Counted from the first letter of the stretch, positions 1 through 8,116 are shown. The stretch is DNA of 64,000 nucleotides from Tenacibaculum discolor (GCF_003664185.1 NZ_RCCS01000008.1:186001-250000), one strand, 5' to 3'. Made by a program: numbers and translations. Notes: a model not told the origin generated them from the letters alone.

Positions 1-519
1 GGAGGTGATTTAAGTGAAAACAGTATTGAACATGCCAAACAATTTGAGAATGACACGCTTCATTTTGAAGTTTGGGACATGCGAAAGCCTATCGAAAGTA
101 AATATGATGCTGTATTTAATCTTTTTACCAGTTTTGGTTACTTTGAAGATGATAACGAAGACATTGCTGTTTTAAGAAGTATTAAAAACGGACTAAAAGA
201 AAACGGTGTTTTTGTGTTAGACTTTTTAAATGTTGAAAAAGTAAAAAACACACTAGTAAAAGAAGAAGTAAAGACTATTGATGGCATTGAATTCAATATT
301 CAAAAAGAAATCAAAGACGGATTTATCTTAAAACATATTTCTTTTACTGCTGAAGGTAAATCACATTCATATACTGAACGTGTAAAATTTTTAACTTTAG
401 AAAAACTACAATCATATTTTGATAGTGTCGGCTTACAAGTAACACATGTTTTTGGCGATTACAATCTTAATGTGTTTAATTCACAATCTTCTGACCGCTT
501 AATTATTGTTGCTAAATGA
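1..519 (+). CDS. SAM-dependent methyltransferase, C-terminal part
   Basis: The reading frame is open from the first base of the window, so the gene starts upstream and the ATG at 79 is internal. The first residues (GGDLSENSIEHAKQ) match the end of the SAM-binding motif of class I methyltransferases, where the acidic residue after the glycine-rich loop contacts the ribose. A second motif follows about 25 residues later (YDAVFNLFTSFGYF, motif IV region), so the visible part is the second half of a Rossmann-fold methyltransferase with a beta-rich C-terminus. The substrate cannot be told from this part. The stop codon overlaps the start of the next gene (ATGA), so the two are probably cotranscribed. 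Confidence 0.8.
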   Translation, partial: GGDLSENSIEHAKQFENDTLHFEVWDMRKPIESKYDAVFNLFTSFGYFEDDNEDIAVLRSIKNGLKENGVFVLDFLNVEKVKNTLVKEEVKTIDGIEFNIQKEIKDGFILKHISFTAEGKSHSYTERVKFLTLEKLQSYFDSVGLQVTHVFGDYNLNVFNSQSSDRLIIVAK

Positions 520-1205
520 GTTACTTATTGCTAATTATTTCTGTTTTAGTAGGTGTTTTATTCGTTTTTACACTAAAACCTAGTAACACCTTGGTTCGCT
601 TATTATTAGCCTTTAGTGGTGCTTATTTACTTTCGGTAACTATTTTACACTTATTACCCGAAGTATATCACCATACCGATGATACTAAATTAATAGGTAT
701 TTTAATTTTAATAGGAATTATTATTCAATCGGTATTAGAATCATTCTCAAAAGGAGCTGAACACGGGCATATACATTTACATTCTGACTCGTCTAAATTT
801 CCTTGGTTACTTTTTGTGAGTTTATGTATTCATGCTTTTTCAGAAGGATTACCAATTCATCATGCAGATGATAACTTATTATGGGCAATTATTGTACATA
901 AAATTCCAATTGCAATAGTTTTAACCACCTTTTTGTTACAAACAAAGTATTCAAAGAAAATAATCTTTTTCTTTTTAACTGTATTTGCATTAATGAGTCC
1001 TTTAGGTATTTTAGTATCTAATAAAGTTCCTTTAATAGAACAATATCATACAGAAATTACAGCTTTAATAGTTGGAGTATTTTTACACATTTCAACCATT
1101 ATCCTTTTTGAAAGTACTGAAAACCACAAATTCAACTACAAAAAATTTGCTGCTATTATTTTAGGAATATTACTAACTATCTTCTCGATGCACCAACCCC
1201 ATTGA
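516..1205 (+). CDS. ZIP family divalent metal transporter
   Basis: A 229-residue inner-membrane protein of about eight hydrophobic segments that probably takes up zinc or another divalent metal. The ZIP signatures are visible: HLLPE at residues 45-49, a His-rich loop at about 83-89 (HGHIHLH), HAFSEG at 106-111 with the H and E expected of the metal site in TM4, and HKIP at about 128-131 in TM5. The start overlaps the stop of the upstream methyltransferase by four bases, which suggests translational coupling. The 3' end overlaps the convergent cupin gene by 33 bp. Metal specificity is inferred from the family only. Confidence 0.85.
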   Translation: MSYLLLIISVLVGVLFVFTLKPSNTLVRLLLAFSGAYLLSVTILHLLPEVYHHTDDTKLIGILILIGIIIQSVLESFSKGAEHGHIHLHSDSSKFPWLLFVSLCIHAFSEGLPIHHADDNLLWAIIVHKIPIAIVLTTFLLQTKYSKKIIFFFLTVFALMSPLGILVSNKVPLIEQYHTEITALIVGVFLHISTIILFESTENHKFNYKKFAAIILGILLTIFSMHQPH

Positions 1206-1541
1206 GAAAGCAGGTAAACAAACTGCTAAATACTCACAAGGTTCTGTAAATGGGTTGGAATATTGAATACGTGTATTTTTTTCAATTTTAATAGATTGTC
1301 CTGCTTCTAATACTACAATTTCACCATCAATATTGAATTGCTTTTTTCCTTTGATTATATAGGTATATTCTTCAAATTCTGGTTTTTGAAAAGGTTCACT
1401 CCAACCTGGAGGGGCTATCATATGTGCAATACTTACTTTTGAGTTTCCATCAGTAGCATTTCCAAAATGTTCTTCAATTAATTTTCCATCGGTAGTTGGT
1501 ACTACAAACGGACTTTTTTGAATGGTATATTTTTTACTCAT
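1173..1541 (-). CDS. cupin domain protein
   Basis: A 122-residue single-domain protein with the small beta-barrel pattern of cupins. The first cupin motif region is at about residues 50-70 (PGWSEPFQKPEFEEYTYIIKG), followed by the second strand set around EAGQSIKI and a hydrophobic end. The usual metal-ligand histidines are largely absent from motif 1, so it may bind a small molecule without metal or act as a sensor; that is inference. It has no signal peptide and is expected in the cytoplasm. Its end overlaps the convergent ZIP transporter by 33 bp, and no terminator is visible between the two. Confidence 0.7.
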   Translation of the reverse strand: MSKKYTIQKSPFVVPTTDGKLIEEHFGNATDGNSKVSIAHMIAPPGWSEPFQKPEFEEYTYIIKGKKQFNIDGEIVVLEAGQSIKIEKNTRIQYSNPFTEPCEYLAVCLPAFSMGLVHREDS

Positions 1542-1625
1542 ATTGTTTTACTTATTTCTTTCGAATTTTTAAGCTTATGATTGTTTTACGAACTTAATTA
1601 AAATAGACGAAAAGTTATTCCTATA

Positions 1626-1737
1626 TAAAAAAACAAAAAAGAGCACCCTAAAAGAATGCTCAATCTTTTCCATGCACAGTTACTAGCCCCCCAGCTGTAT
1701 TACTGTACATTTCGGTTAGTGATTATTAACACAAAAT
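1626..1737 (-). ncRNA. candidate structured small RNA with terminator
   Basis: Read leftward, this GC-rich island in AT-rich DNA holds a hairpin whose 8-bp outer stem (TGTACAGT with ACTGTGCA, one G-U pair) encloses AGC/GCT around a run of six G. About 15 nt later comes a second hairpin, GAGCA-N11-TGCTC, followed by a T run, as expected of an intrinsic terminator. No gene on the minus strand ends here, since the cupin starts downstream at 1541, so the terminator must close a transcript that begins nearby. A 16-codon ORF (ATG near 1713, ending just before the terminator) lies inside, without a clear ribosome site. I do not recognise the RNA family. Confidence 0.4.
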
Positions 1738-1897
1738 TAACAATTTTATCTTATTACAAAACTAGAATTAATATAAATAAAGAGTCCTTCATTTAGAAGC
1801 ATAATTCTTAGAAAAAACTTCCAAAAAACTATAAAATAGAACCATACTCTGTAAACTTCTCCTTTGTATATCAAAGTATATATAAGTTGCTAACATT

Positions 1898-2096
1898 ACG
1901 GCATACTCCGAAGACACCGCGGCATGGGTCGTTGATATCACGGCGTGGGTCGCTAATACTACGGCATACTCCGAAGACACTACGGCATGGGTCGTTGATA
2001 TCACGGCGTGAGTCGCTAATACTACGGCATGCTCCGAAGATACCACGGCATGGGTCGCTGATATCACGGCATACCCCTTTAGTATCAAGGCATTAG
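1898..2096. repeat. 21-bp minisatellite with 63-bp higher-order unit
   Basis: Nine 21-bp units plus a degenerate tenth run head to tail, most beginning ACGGC. Three unit types alternate: A ends TCCGAAGACAC, B ends GGTCGTTGATATC and C ends GGTCGCTAATACT. The order ABC ABC AB gives a 63-bp higher-order repeat. A decayed unit can be seen just upstream (about 1877-1897). The array is much richer in G and C than its surroundings. Because 21 is a multiple of three, frames stay open on both strands (rightward 1887-2096, leftward 1789-2088) and would give heptapeptide repeats. I treat those frames as by-products of the repeat, not as genes. Confidence 0.85.
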
Positions 2097-2124
2097 GTAA
2101 ATAAAAAAATGAGTGGTATCTCTT

Positions 2125-2667
2125 TTAGTTCTTTTTTTCAGATTCCCAAATTGGTAGAAGACTTCTTTTAACACCTTTAAACCTATCTGGCATGTTTTTA
2201 AAAGGAGTAACAACAAAGGTAAAACTGTTATTGGCACTAAACCTCCAATAATTTCCTTTTAACGCTCCATCTTCTGTTTCAACATTCCAATCAGGGATAT
2301 TAATTAAAGAGAATTCTTTGGTTTCTTTATTAAAATCTAGCGCAAAATCTCTTAATACATTTTCAGAAGGATACTTCAGTGTAATTTTTGCGTTTAAACT
2401 ACCCTCATCAGTAACATATAAAGTACATGATTTTGATGGATAGCTTTCTATTTCTTTCCTCCAGTTTCTTGCTACCACTTTTTTTAGTTCTGAACTAACT
2501 TGCATACTATCTGCTTCATTGGCTATAAGTGCAAATATATTTTCTTGAACTATGATTACTGTTTGCTCATTTGGGTTTATGGTAACGGTTGTTTTCTCCG
2601 CCCCTATTCTACTATTTTCTCCAAAGAAAACTCCCAATACAAAAAATGCTATTTTTATTACTTCCAT
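2125..2667 (-). CDS. secreted or membrane-anchored protein of unknown function
   Basis: A 180-residue protein that I do not recognise. The first 16 residues are hydrophobic (IKIAFFVLGVFFG) and look like a signal peptide or single membrane anchor. The remainder is hydrophilic and beta-rich, with alternating charged and aromatic residues and a Trp-rich stretch near the C-terminus. It lies just downstream of another exported protein of unknown function (2734-3294) on the same strand, but a strong terminator hairpin at 2700-2723 separates them, so it may have its own promoter or depend on readthrough. Confidence 0.65.
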   Translation of the reverse strand: MEVIKIAFFVLGVFFGENSRIGAEKTTVTINPNEQTVIIVQENIFALIANEADSMQVSSELKKVVARNWRKEIESYPSKSCTLYVTDEGSLNAKITLKYPSENVLRDFALDFNKETKEFSLINIPDWNVETEDGALKGNYWRFSANNSFTFVVTPFKNMPDRFKGVKRSLLPIWESEKKN

Positions 2668-2699
2668 CTTTTAAAATTACATAGCTATTATTTATTGAA

Positions 2700-2723
2700 A
2701 AGCCGAAACAAATGTTTCGGCTT
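2700..2723 (-). terminator. intrinsic terminator after the 2734-3294 gene
   Basis: A hairpin with arms AAGCCGAAAC and GTTTCGGCTT (10 bp) and a 4-nt loop lies just after the stop codon at 2734. In the leftward reading the stem is followed by TTTTC. Confidence 0.8.
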
Positions 2724-2733
2724 CGAATATATT

Positions 2734-3294
2734 TTAGTTAAACCAAATGGTAAATGATTTAATTTTGGCTAAATCTGGAATTTGATCTTTGGTTACTTTT
2801 TGAGTACTAAATTCTTTTAAACCTAAATCTTCATTATCAATCGTTATTGTTGCATTTAGATCATCAATAAATAAAGTTGCCGATGAAAATGATGATTCTA
2901 CTTTGCTTACTTTAGTATTTGCATTAATTTCTTGAAAAGTAGATTTTATATTTACTCCTGATTTTGTTTTAAAACGCTCATCAAAAATCTCAATACTCTT
3001 AATTGTTGATGTAGAGTCTAATTGTTCTTTTGGAGTAATTGTTAACAAGTGCTTTCCTCCTTTTTCATATATTAAATACTTATCGTCTTCTTGAAAAAAG
3101 TTTTCACCTTTAGCTCCTTCACTTAGTACTTTAACTACTGAGTCTTGCTTAAATACGTTTTCTATTTCGTTAACAGTTGTTTTAGTAGTTAACTTCCCTA
3201 CTTTTCCTTTAGCAATATCAAACTTGCTATTACCACACTGGATGAATAGTACTGATATTACTGCGATAACTAAAGGTTTCATTAATGTTCTCAT
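2734..3294 (-). CDS. putative lipoprotein of unknown function
   Basis: A 186-residue protein with a typical N-terminal signal (positive residues, then VIAVISVLFIQC) whose Cys at about 20 is a likely lipidation site. The mature part contains several short beta-like segments and a central stretch (GVNIKSTFQEINANTKV) that resembles small envelope proteins of the DUF1131 type in layout, although I cannot confirm the family. An internal ATG four codons in is an alternative start. The gene has its own terminator at 2700-2723 and starts about 40 bp after the end of the DUF853 ATPase gene, so it may be transcribed with that gene. Confidence 0.65.
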   Translation of the reverse strand: MRTLMKPLVIAVISVLFIQCGNSKFDIAKGKVGKLTTKTTVNEIENVFKQDSVVKVLSEGAKGENFFQEDDKYLIYEKGGKHLLTITPKEQLDSTSTIKSIEIFDERFKTKSGVNIKSTFQEINANTKVSKVESSFSSATLFIDDLNATITIDNEDLGLKEFSTQKVTKDQIPDLAKIKSFTIWFN

Positions 3295-3335
3295 TTGTCT
3301 TCTTTTATATTTAAAACGTCTATTTCTTGTATTTC

Positions 3336-4856
3336 TTATTTTATTACTTTTTTCAAAATTCCAAAGGCTGCTCTTATAAAAGTAGCACTTGTTAATACCT
3401 TCACTATTGGATTCATACGTGTACTTCTACTACGTGTTGATGAACTTCTTCTTGTCTTTTCTTCTTCCTCTTTGCGTGCTTCTTCTGTTTTCTTCTCGTT
3501 AATTTTTTCTATCTTCTCGTTTAGCATTTCGTAAGCACTCTCCCTATCAATAGTATCGTTGTATTTCGGAATTAGTCTTGAATTATCTAAAACTTGTTTG
3601 ATTTCCTTTTCTGTTAATACATCCATTCTACTCATAGGTGCACGTAACATTGTTCGTGCTAATGGTGTTGGAATTCCTTTTTCATTTAATACAGAAATCA
3701 ACGCCTCACCTATTCCCAACTGTGTTAATACTTCTTTAGTATCGTAATATTCAGAATCTGGATAATTTTCTGCGGCTAATTTAATTGCTTTTCTATCTTT
3801 TGCTGTAAATGCACGTAAAGCATGTTGAATCTTCATTCCTAACTGTGCTAATACATCTTCTGGAACATCTTTTGGATTTTGTGTTACAAAATACAATCCT
3901 ATTCCTTTAGATCGAATTAATTTTACAATGCTTTCTATTTGACTTAACAACGCTTTTGAAGCTTCATCAAACACTAAGTGAGCCTCATCTATAAAAATTA
4001 CCAATTCTGGTCGCCCACTATCTCCTTGCTCTGGAAAAGTTTCATATACCTCAGCTAGTAACTGTAACATAAAGGTTGAAAACAATTTTGGCCTATCTTG
4101 AATATCTGTTAAACGTAATACAGAAATAACTCCACGTCCGTTTTCATCAATACGGGTTAAGTCGTCAACTTCAAATGATTTTTCTCCGAAGAATAAATCA
4201 CCTCCTTGTTGCTCTATTTCAACAATTTTTCTGAGAATTGCCCCTGTACTTGCGGTAGAAATTCGTCCGTATTCTTTTTTAATCTCTTCTTTTCCTTCAT
4301 TGGTTATATATTGAAGGATTTTCTTGAAATCTTTTAAGTCTAATAAAGGTAATTGGTTATCATCACAGTATTTAAAAATAATCGCTACAATTCCAGATTG
4401 TGTTTCAGTCAAATCTAAAATACGTGATAATAAGACAGGTCCAAATTCAGAAACTGTAGCACGTAAACGAACTCCGTTTTGTTCTGAAATTGATAAAATT
4501 TCTATTGGAAATTTTGTTGGAGTAAATGGTATTCCGATTTTTTCGTGGCGTTCATCAATCTTAGCATGCCCAGGGCTTGGTTGTGCTAATCCACTTAAGT
4601 CTCCTTTTACATCCATTAACAATACAGGAATTCCTTTTTCTGACATGTTTTCTGCCAGCACTTGCAAGGTTTTTGTTTTTCCTGTTCCTGTTGCTCCAGC
4701 AATTAATCCGTGACGGTTTAATGTTTTTAAAGGAATATTTACATGAGCATTTGTTACAGTTTCTTCTCCTAACATTCCTGCTCCGAGTGTAATAAACTCT
4801 CCTTTTGTTGTATAGCCTTCTTTGATGTAATTGAAAAACTCTTGGGTTTTACTCAT
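3336..4856 (-). CDS. HerA-like ATPase of the DUF853 (YjgR) family
   Basis: A 506-residue cytoplasmic protein that spans the family's usual length. Walker A is at residues 54-61 (GATGTGKT), followed by MDVKGDLSGLAQ at about 81-92, which is characteristic of DUF853. Walker B is at 286-293 (VIFIDEAH). A sensor or arginine-finger region lies near 330-350 (VTQNPKDVPEDVLAQLG). The C-terminal 60 residues are a charged coiled coil (EKIEKINEKKTEEARKEEEE) followed by a basic tail. Members are FtsK/HerA superfamily ATPases with no settled role; a DNA-translocase-like activity is an inference from the fold. It is divergent from queE, with only 86 bp between start codons. Confidence 0.9.
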   Translation of the reverse strand: MSKTQEFFNYIKEGYTTKGEFITLGAGMLGEETVTNAHVNIPLKTLNRHGLIAGATGTGKTKTLQVLAENMSEKGIPVLLMDVKGDLSGLAQPSPGHAKIDERHEKIGIPFTPTKFPIEILSISEQNGVRLRATVSEFGPVLLSRILDLTETQSGIVAIIFKYCDDNQLPLLDLKDFKKILQYITNEGKEEIKKEYGRISTASTGAILRKIVEIEQQGGDLFFGEKSFEVDDLTRIDENGRGVISVLRLTDIQDRPKLFSTFMLQLLAEVYETFPEQGDSGRPELVIFIDEAHLVFDEASKALLSQIESIVKLIRSKGIGLYFVTQNPKDVPEDVLAQLGMKIQHALRAFTAKDRKAIKLAAENYPDSEYYDTKEVLTQLGIGEALISVLNEKGIPTPLARTMLRAPMSRMDVLTEKEIKQVLDNSRLIPKYNDTIDRESAYEMLNEKIEKINEKKTEEARKEEEEKTRRSSSTRSRSTRMNPIVKVLTSATFIRAAFGILKKVIK

Positions 4857-4927
4857 TATTTATGACCTTTTTTGTGATAAAAACACGTAAAAGTAACAAA
4901 AATCATTCATTAATTTTTAATGTTGCC

Positions 4928-4935
4928 TATCTTTG
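4928..4935 (+). promoter_or_regulatory. -7 promoter box of queE
   Basis: TATCTTTG matches the Bacteroidota -7 consensus TANNTTTG exactly. The ATG at 4943 lies seven bases after the box, so the transcript would start at or next to the start codon (leaderless). This supports the ATG at 4943 over in-frame ATG codons further upstream. A clear -33 TTTG is not visible. Confidence 0.6.
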
Positions 4936-4942
4936 CACCCTT

Positions 4943-5575
4943 ATGTTGAAAAAAGAAGTACAAGAGTTAATTAATACAGGAGAAATGCTTCCGTTAATGG
5001 AAGAGTTTTATACGATTCAGGGAGAAGGAGCACACACTGGTACTGCTGCTTATTTTATTCGTATTGGTGGTTGCGATGTAGGTTGCCACTGGTGTGATGT
5101 AAAAGAAAGCTGGGATGCTAATTTACATCCACCTACAAAAACGGATATTATTGTTGAAAACGCAAAGAAATATGCTGAAACTGTAGTTATTACAGGTGGA
5201 GAGCCTTTAATGTGGAGTTTGGATTATATTACGCAACAACTTCAAGAAAAAGGTGTTAAAACACATATTGAAACTTCTGGAGCTTACGATTTTTCTGGTG
5301 TTTGGGATTGGTTTTGTTTATCACCTAAAAAAACCAAATTACCTTTGGAACGTGCTTACCAAGAAGCGGATGAGTTGAAAATGATTATTCATAATAAAAA
5401 TGATTTTCAGTTTGCTGAGGAACAGGCTGCTAAAGTTGGTAAAAAATGTAAGTTGTTTTTACAACCTGAATGGAGTAAAAAGGAAAAAATGACACCGCAA
5501 ATTATTGATTATGTGATGGAGCATCCACAATGGAAAATTTCCTTACAAACTCATAAATACTTAAATATACCATAA
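4943..5575 (+). CDS. queE: 7-carboxy-7-deazaguanine synthase QueE
   Basis: A 210-residue radical SAM enzyme that rearranges 6-carboxy-tetrahydropterin into 7-carboxy-7-deazaguanine, the second dedicated step of queuosine biosynthesis. The iron-sulfur cluster cysteines are C44, C48 and C51 in the canonical CxxxCxxC spacing (CDVGCHWC). The N-terminal FYTIQGEGAHTG motif and the ITGGEPL motif (about residue 92) are typical of QueE. I start at 4943 rather than at 4862 because the upstream 27 codons are not family-like and contain the promoter box. Tgt, which uses a later queuosine precursor, is about 11 kb away. It ends in a terminator shared with the convergent CDF gene. Confidence 0.93.
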   Translation: MLKKEVQELINTGEMLPLMEEFYTIQGEGAHTGTAAYFIRIGGCDVGCHWCDVKESWDANLHPPTKTDIIVENAKKYAETVVITGGEPLMWSLDYITQQLQEKGVKTHIETSGAYDFSGVWDWFCLSPKKTKLPLERAYQEADELKMIIHNKNDFQFAEEQAAKVGKKCKLFLQPEWSKKEKMTPQIIDYVMEHPQWKISLQTHKYLNIP

Positions 5576-5580
5576 ACAAA

Positions 5581-5607
5581 AAAGCAACCTAATTGGGTTG
5601 CTTTTTT
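5581..5607. terminator. bidirectional terminator between queE and the CDF gene
   Basis: The arms GCAACC and GGTTGC (plus a T-G pair) enclose a short AT loop. An A run lies on the left and a T run on the right, so the hairpin can end transcripts from both convergent genes. The stop codon of the leftward gene lies inside the T run. Confidence 0.85.
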
Positions 5608-6478
5608 AGTATTCACTTGGCTCTATATGAATTAAAACATGTCCTAAATTTGGGAGTTTTTCTCTTAAATAGTCTTTTAATTTATGAGCAATTTCATGTC
5701 CTTCTTTTACTGTAATGGTACTGTTTACAATGGCATGTAAATCTACATGATATTTCATTCCTGCTTTACGAACAAAACATTTTTCTGTTCCTAAAACACC
5801 TGTCACTTCCATAGATTTTTCTCTTATTTCTTCTATTAAATCATCATATACATGTTCATCCATTATTTCACCCAAAGCTGGTCTAAAAATCAGGTAACTA
5901 TTGTATAAAATAAAGAACGAAGCCAATAAAGCAGCCCAATCATCAGCAGTTTCATAACCTTCTTTAAAAATAAGAGCTATTGAGATTCCTATAAATGCCA
6001 TTACAGAAGTAATTGCATCACTTCGATGGTGCCACGCATCTGCTTTTAAGGAAGAACTATTAGTTTCTTTACTTTTTCTGATAACCACTTGAAAAGATAT
6101 TTCTTTCCAAATAATAATTGCCCCTAAAACGAGTAAAGTCCATGGTTTAGGAGTTTTGTGGGGTGTTTGGATATTCTGTATACTTTCATAAGCTATAACA
6201 GTAGCTGAAGTTACCAAAAAGGCTACTACTACAAAGGTGATTAAAGGTTCTATTTTTCCGTGTCCGTACGGATGGTTTTTATCTGCGGGTCTTTTCGCAT
6301 ATTTCAACCCTAACAATACTAAAATAGAGGAAAAAATATCGGTAGTAGATTCAATTGCATCTGCTATTAATGCGTATGAGTTTCCGAAAATACCTGCTAA
6401 TCCTTTAATAATTGCTAAACTAGCATTACTAAGAATACTAAAATAGGTGGTTTTTATAGCTAACTCTTCTTTACTCAT
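5606..6478 (-). CDS. cation diffusion facilitator (CDF) family metal exporter
   Basis: A 290-residue inner-membrane protein that probably exports zinc, iron or another divalent metal in exchange for protons. Six hydrophobic segments fill roughly residues 10-205. The metal-site residues are visible in TM2 (DAIESTTD, about 40-47) and TM5 (HHRSDAITS, about 150-158), and HPYGHGKIEP at about 69-78 is a strong family signature. The C-terminal 80 residues form the cytoplasmic metal-binding domain, with several His (YHVDLHAIVN, HEIAHKLKD, HVLIHIEP). The length is normal. No regulator lies beside it. A box close to TANNTTTG (TACCTTCG, leftward, near 6510) could be its promoter. Confidence 0.9.
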   Translation of the reverse strand: MSKEELAIKTTYFSILSNASLAIIKGLAGIFGNSYALIADAIESTTDIFSSILVLLGLKYAKRPADKNHPYGHGKIEPLITFVVVAFLVTSATVIAYESIQNIQTPHKTPKPWTLLVLGAIIIWKEISFQVVIRKSKETNSSSLKADAWHHRSDAITSVMAFIGISIALIFKEGYETADDWAALLASFFILYNSYLIFRPALGEIMDEHVYDDLIEEIREKSMEVTGVLGTEKCFVRKAGMKYHVDLHAIVNSTITVKEGHEIAHKLKDYLREKLPNLGHVLIHIEPSEY

Positions 6479-6573
6479 TGAATTATGATATTACAATCTC
6501 TTTTTATGAGGTATTACGAAGGTACTTGAAAAGTATTGAAAAACCCTAGATTGTACAATAGAAAATCTATTAC

Positions 6574-6602
6574 TAAAAAAAGACTCGCCAGTTAGCGAGT
6601 CT
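6574..6602 (-). terminator. terminator of the RND efflux operon
   Basis: The arms AGACTCGC and GCGAGTCT (8 bp) enclose a 6-nt loop. In the leftward reading they are followed by seven T. It closes the three-gene efflux operon about 60 bp after the outer membrane channel gene. Confidence 0.85.
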
Positions 6603-6664
6603 TTTGGATAGTTAATAAAACTACCACTTTAACAACAATTAATATTTAATAACGAATGAAAAAA

Positions 6665-8116
6665 TTAGTTCCAGCCTCCTCCTAAGGCTTTATATACTTT
6701 TACGTTTGCTAATAATTGATTTCTTTTAGTTTCTATAATTTCAATTTTAGATTCTAATGCTTCTCTTTGCGTTAACAACACTTCTGTATATTCTGCCCTT
6801 GCCGATTTAAACAGACGAATTGAAAGGTCTATAGATTCGTTTAACGCTTCTACTTGTTGCTTTTTTAAATCATAACTGTTTTTTAAGTTATCAATTTTCG
6901 AAAGCTCGTTCGCTACTTCTAAATACGCATTTAAAATAGCTCTTTCGTATTCGTAAACAGCTTGTAATTGTTTATTGTTGGCTGTTTTATAAGCTGCTTT
7001 TATAGCATTTCTATTGATTAAAGGTCCTACAATATCACCTGCTAAAGAATACACTAACGATTCTGGTGTTGATGTTAAAAACTTAGGTTTAAATGCTTGT
7101 AACCCTACTCCTGCTTTTATACCGATTGATGGATAAAAATTAGCTCGTGCTATTTTAGTATTTAATTTGGCTGCTGCTAATTCGTATTCAGCTCTCCTTA
7201 AATCGGGTCTGTTTTGTAACAGTTGTGATGGAATTCCTGCTTTTACTCCTTCAATAGGTTTATCTATAAAATTATCTGAGTTTCTTTCTATAGGCTGTGG
7301 GTATCTTCCTACTAAAAAGTTAATTTTATTTTCAGTTTCTACTATCTCTTGTTGAAGTTCATATAGGTGACTTTGGTTTTTAAGTACACTCGCTTCAAAC
7401 CTACGTACTGCCAATTCAGTTGTTCTTGCAGCCTGTTTTTGAAGCTTCACCATTTGCAATGCATTTTTTTGAATTTCTAAGTTTTGTGAAACCATAGATA
7501 ATTCATTATCTAATGCTACTAATTCGTAATATGAATTTGCAATTTCTGAAACCAAATTAGTTACCATAAAGTTTTTTCCTTCAACACTAGCTAAGTATTC
7601 TAGTACTGCTGCTTTCTTCTCATTTCGTAACTTCTTCCAAACATCTAACTCCCATGAAGCAGAAAGTCCTATTGAAAAATCAGTTAATGGCTCTGGAAAT
7701 TTTTCATCTTCGCGAATATTTAAATTTTCTTCAACGGCTCCATTTCTAGTATACTTCCCTACCTTTTCTACTTCTGCCCCGGCATACATATTTACAAATG
7801 GTAAATACTCACCTTTTTTTGCCTTGATATTATTTTTTGAAATAGCTACTTGTTGTAACATTATGTTCAACTCTTGGTTGTTTGATAAAGCTGTATCTAT
7901 CAGAGAAATTAAATGTGAGTCTGAAAAAAAGTCACGCCATTTAATAGTAGCTGTATTTAATGAATCTGCAGGTTGGTTCTTAAAATTCTCTGGTACCGCC
8001 TTATTTTCTTCTCTTACTACTTGATTTGATACACAAGAGCACAAAACTAAGAGGGTAAGCACACTTAAAAAGTGTGCTTTTTTTATTACAAATAAACTTC
8101 TTTGTTTAGTTTTCAT
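6665..8116 (-). CDS. RND efflux outer membrane lipoprotein, NodT/OprM type
   Basis: A 483-residue TolC-family channel that connects the inner-membrane pump to the outside. The signal peptide ends in a lipobox (LLVLCSC, Cys near 28), so the protein is a lipid-anchored trimeric channel of the OprM type. The two OEP repeats are visible, each with a long helical stretch; the motif LLQNRPDLRRAEYELAAAKLN at about 300-320 is typical of NodT factors. The start codon lies inside the end of the upstream pump gene (11-bp overlap), so translation is probably coupled. A strong hairpin lies within codons 12-20 of this gene (8057-8079). Confidence 0.92.
   Translation of the reverse strand: MKTKQRSLFVIKKAHFLSVLTLLVLCSCVSNQVVREENKAVPENFKNQPADSLNTATIKWRDFFSDSHLISLIDTALSNNQELNIMLQQVAISKNNIKAKKGEYLPFVNMYAGAEVEKVGKYTRNGAVEENLNIREDEKFPEPLTDFSIGLSASWELDVWKKLRNEKKAAVLEYLASVEGKNFMVTNLVSEIANSYYELVALDNELSMVSQNLEIQKNALQMVKLQKQAARTTELAVRRFEASVLKNQSHLYELQQEIVETENKINFLVGRYPQPIERNSDNFIDKPIEGVKAGIPSQLLQNRPDLRRAEYELAAAKLNTKIARANFYPSIGIKAGVGLQAFKPKFLTSTPESLVYSLAGDIVGPLINRNAIKAAYKTANNKQLQAVYEYERAILNAYLEVANELSKIDNLKNSYDLKKQQVEALNESIDLSIRLFKSARAEYTEVLLTQREALESKIEIIETKRNQLLANVKVYKALGGGWN
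8057..8079. other. hairpin within the first codons of the efflux channel gene
   Basis: The arms AAGCACACT and AGTGTGCTT pair over 9 bp or more around a 5-nt A/T loop. The hairpin spans codons 12-20 of the 6665-8116 gene. The T run lies on the plus-strand (antisense) side. Confidence 0.5.

Noticed and set aside
1789..2096. Overlapping open frames of 99 (leftward) and 69 codons (rightward) in the minisatellite
   Set aside because: Both result from a repeat length divisible by three; neither has a convincing ribosome site or a non-repetitive domain.
4324..4713. 129-codon frame opposite the DUF853 ATPase gene
   Set aside because: It is entirely antisense to a well-supported gene and has no recognisable protein features. 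The same applies to other long antisense frames in the window, including those opposite sprB, the peroxidase and acs.
4862..4942. Upstream start of queE giving a 237-residue protein
   Set aside because: The extra 27 residues do not fit the family and the region contains the exact TATCTTTG promoter box next to the ATG at 4943.
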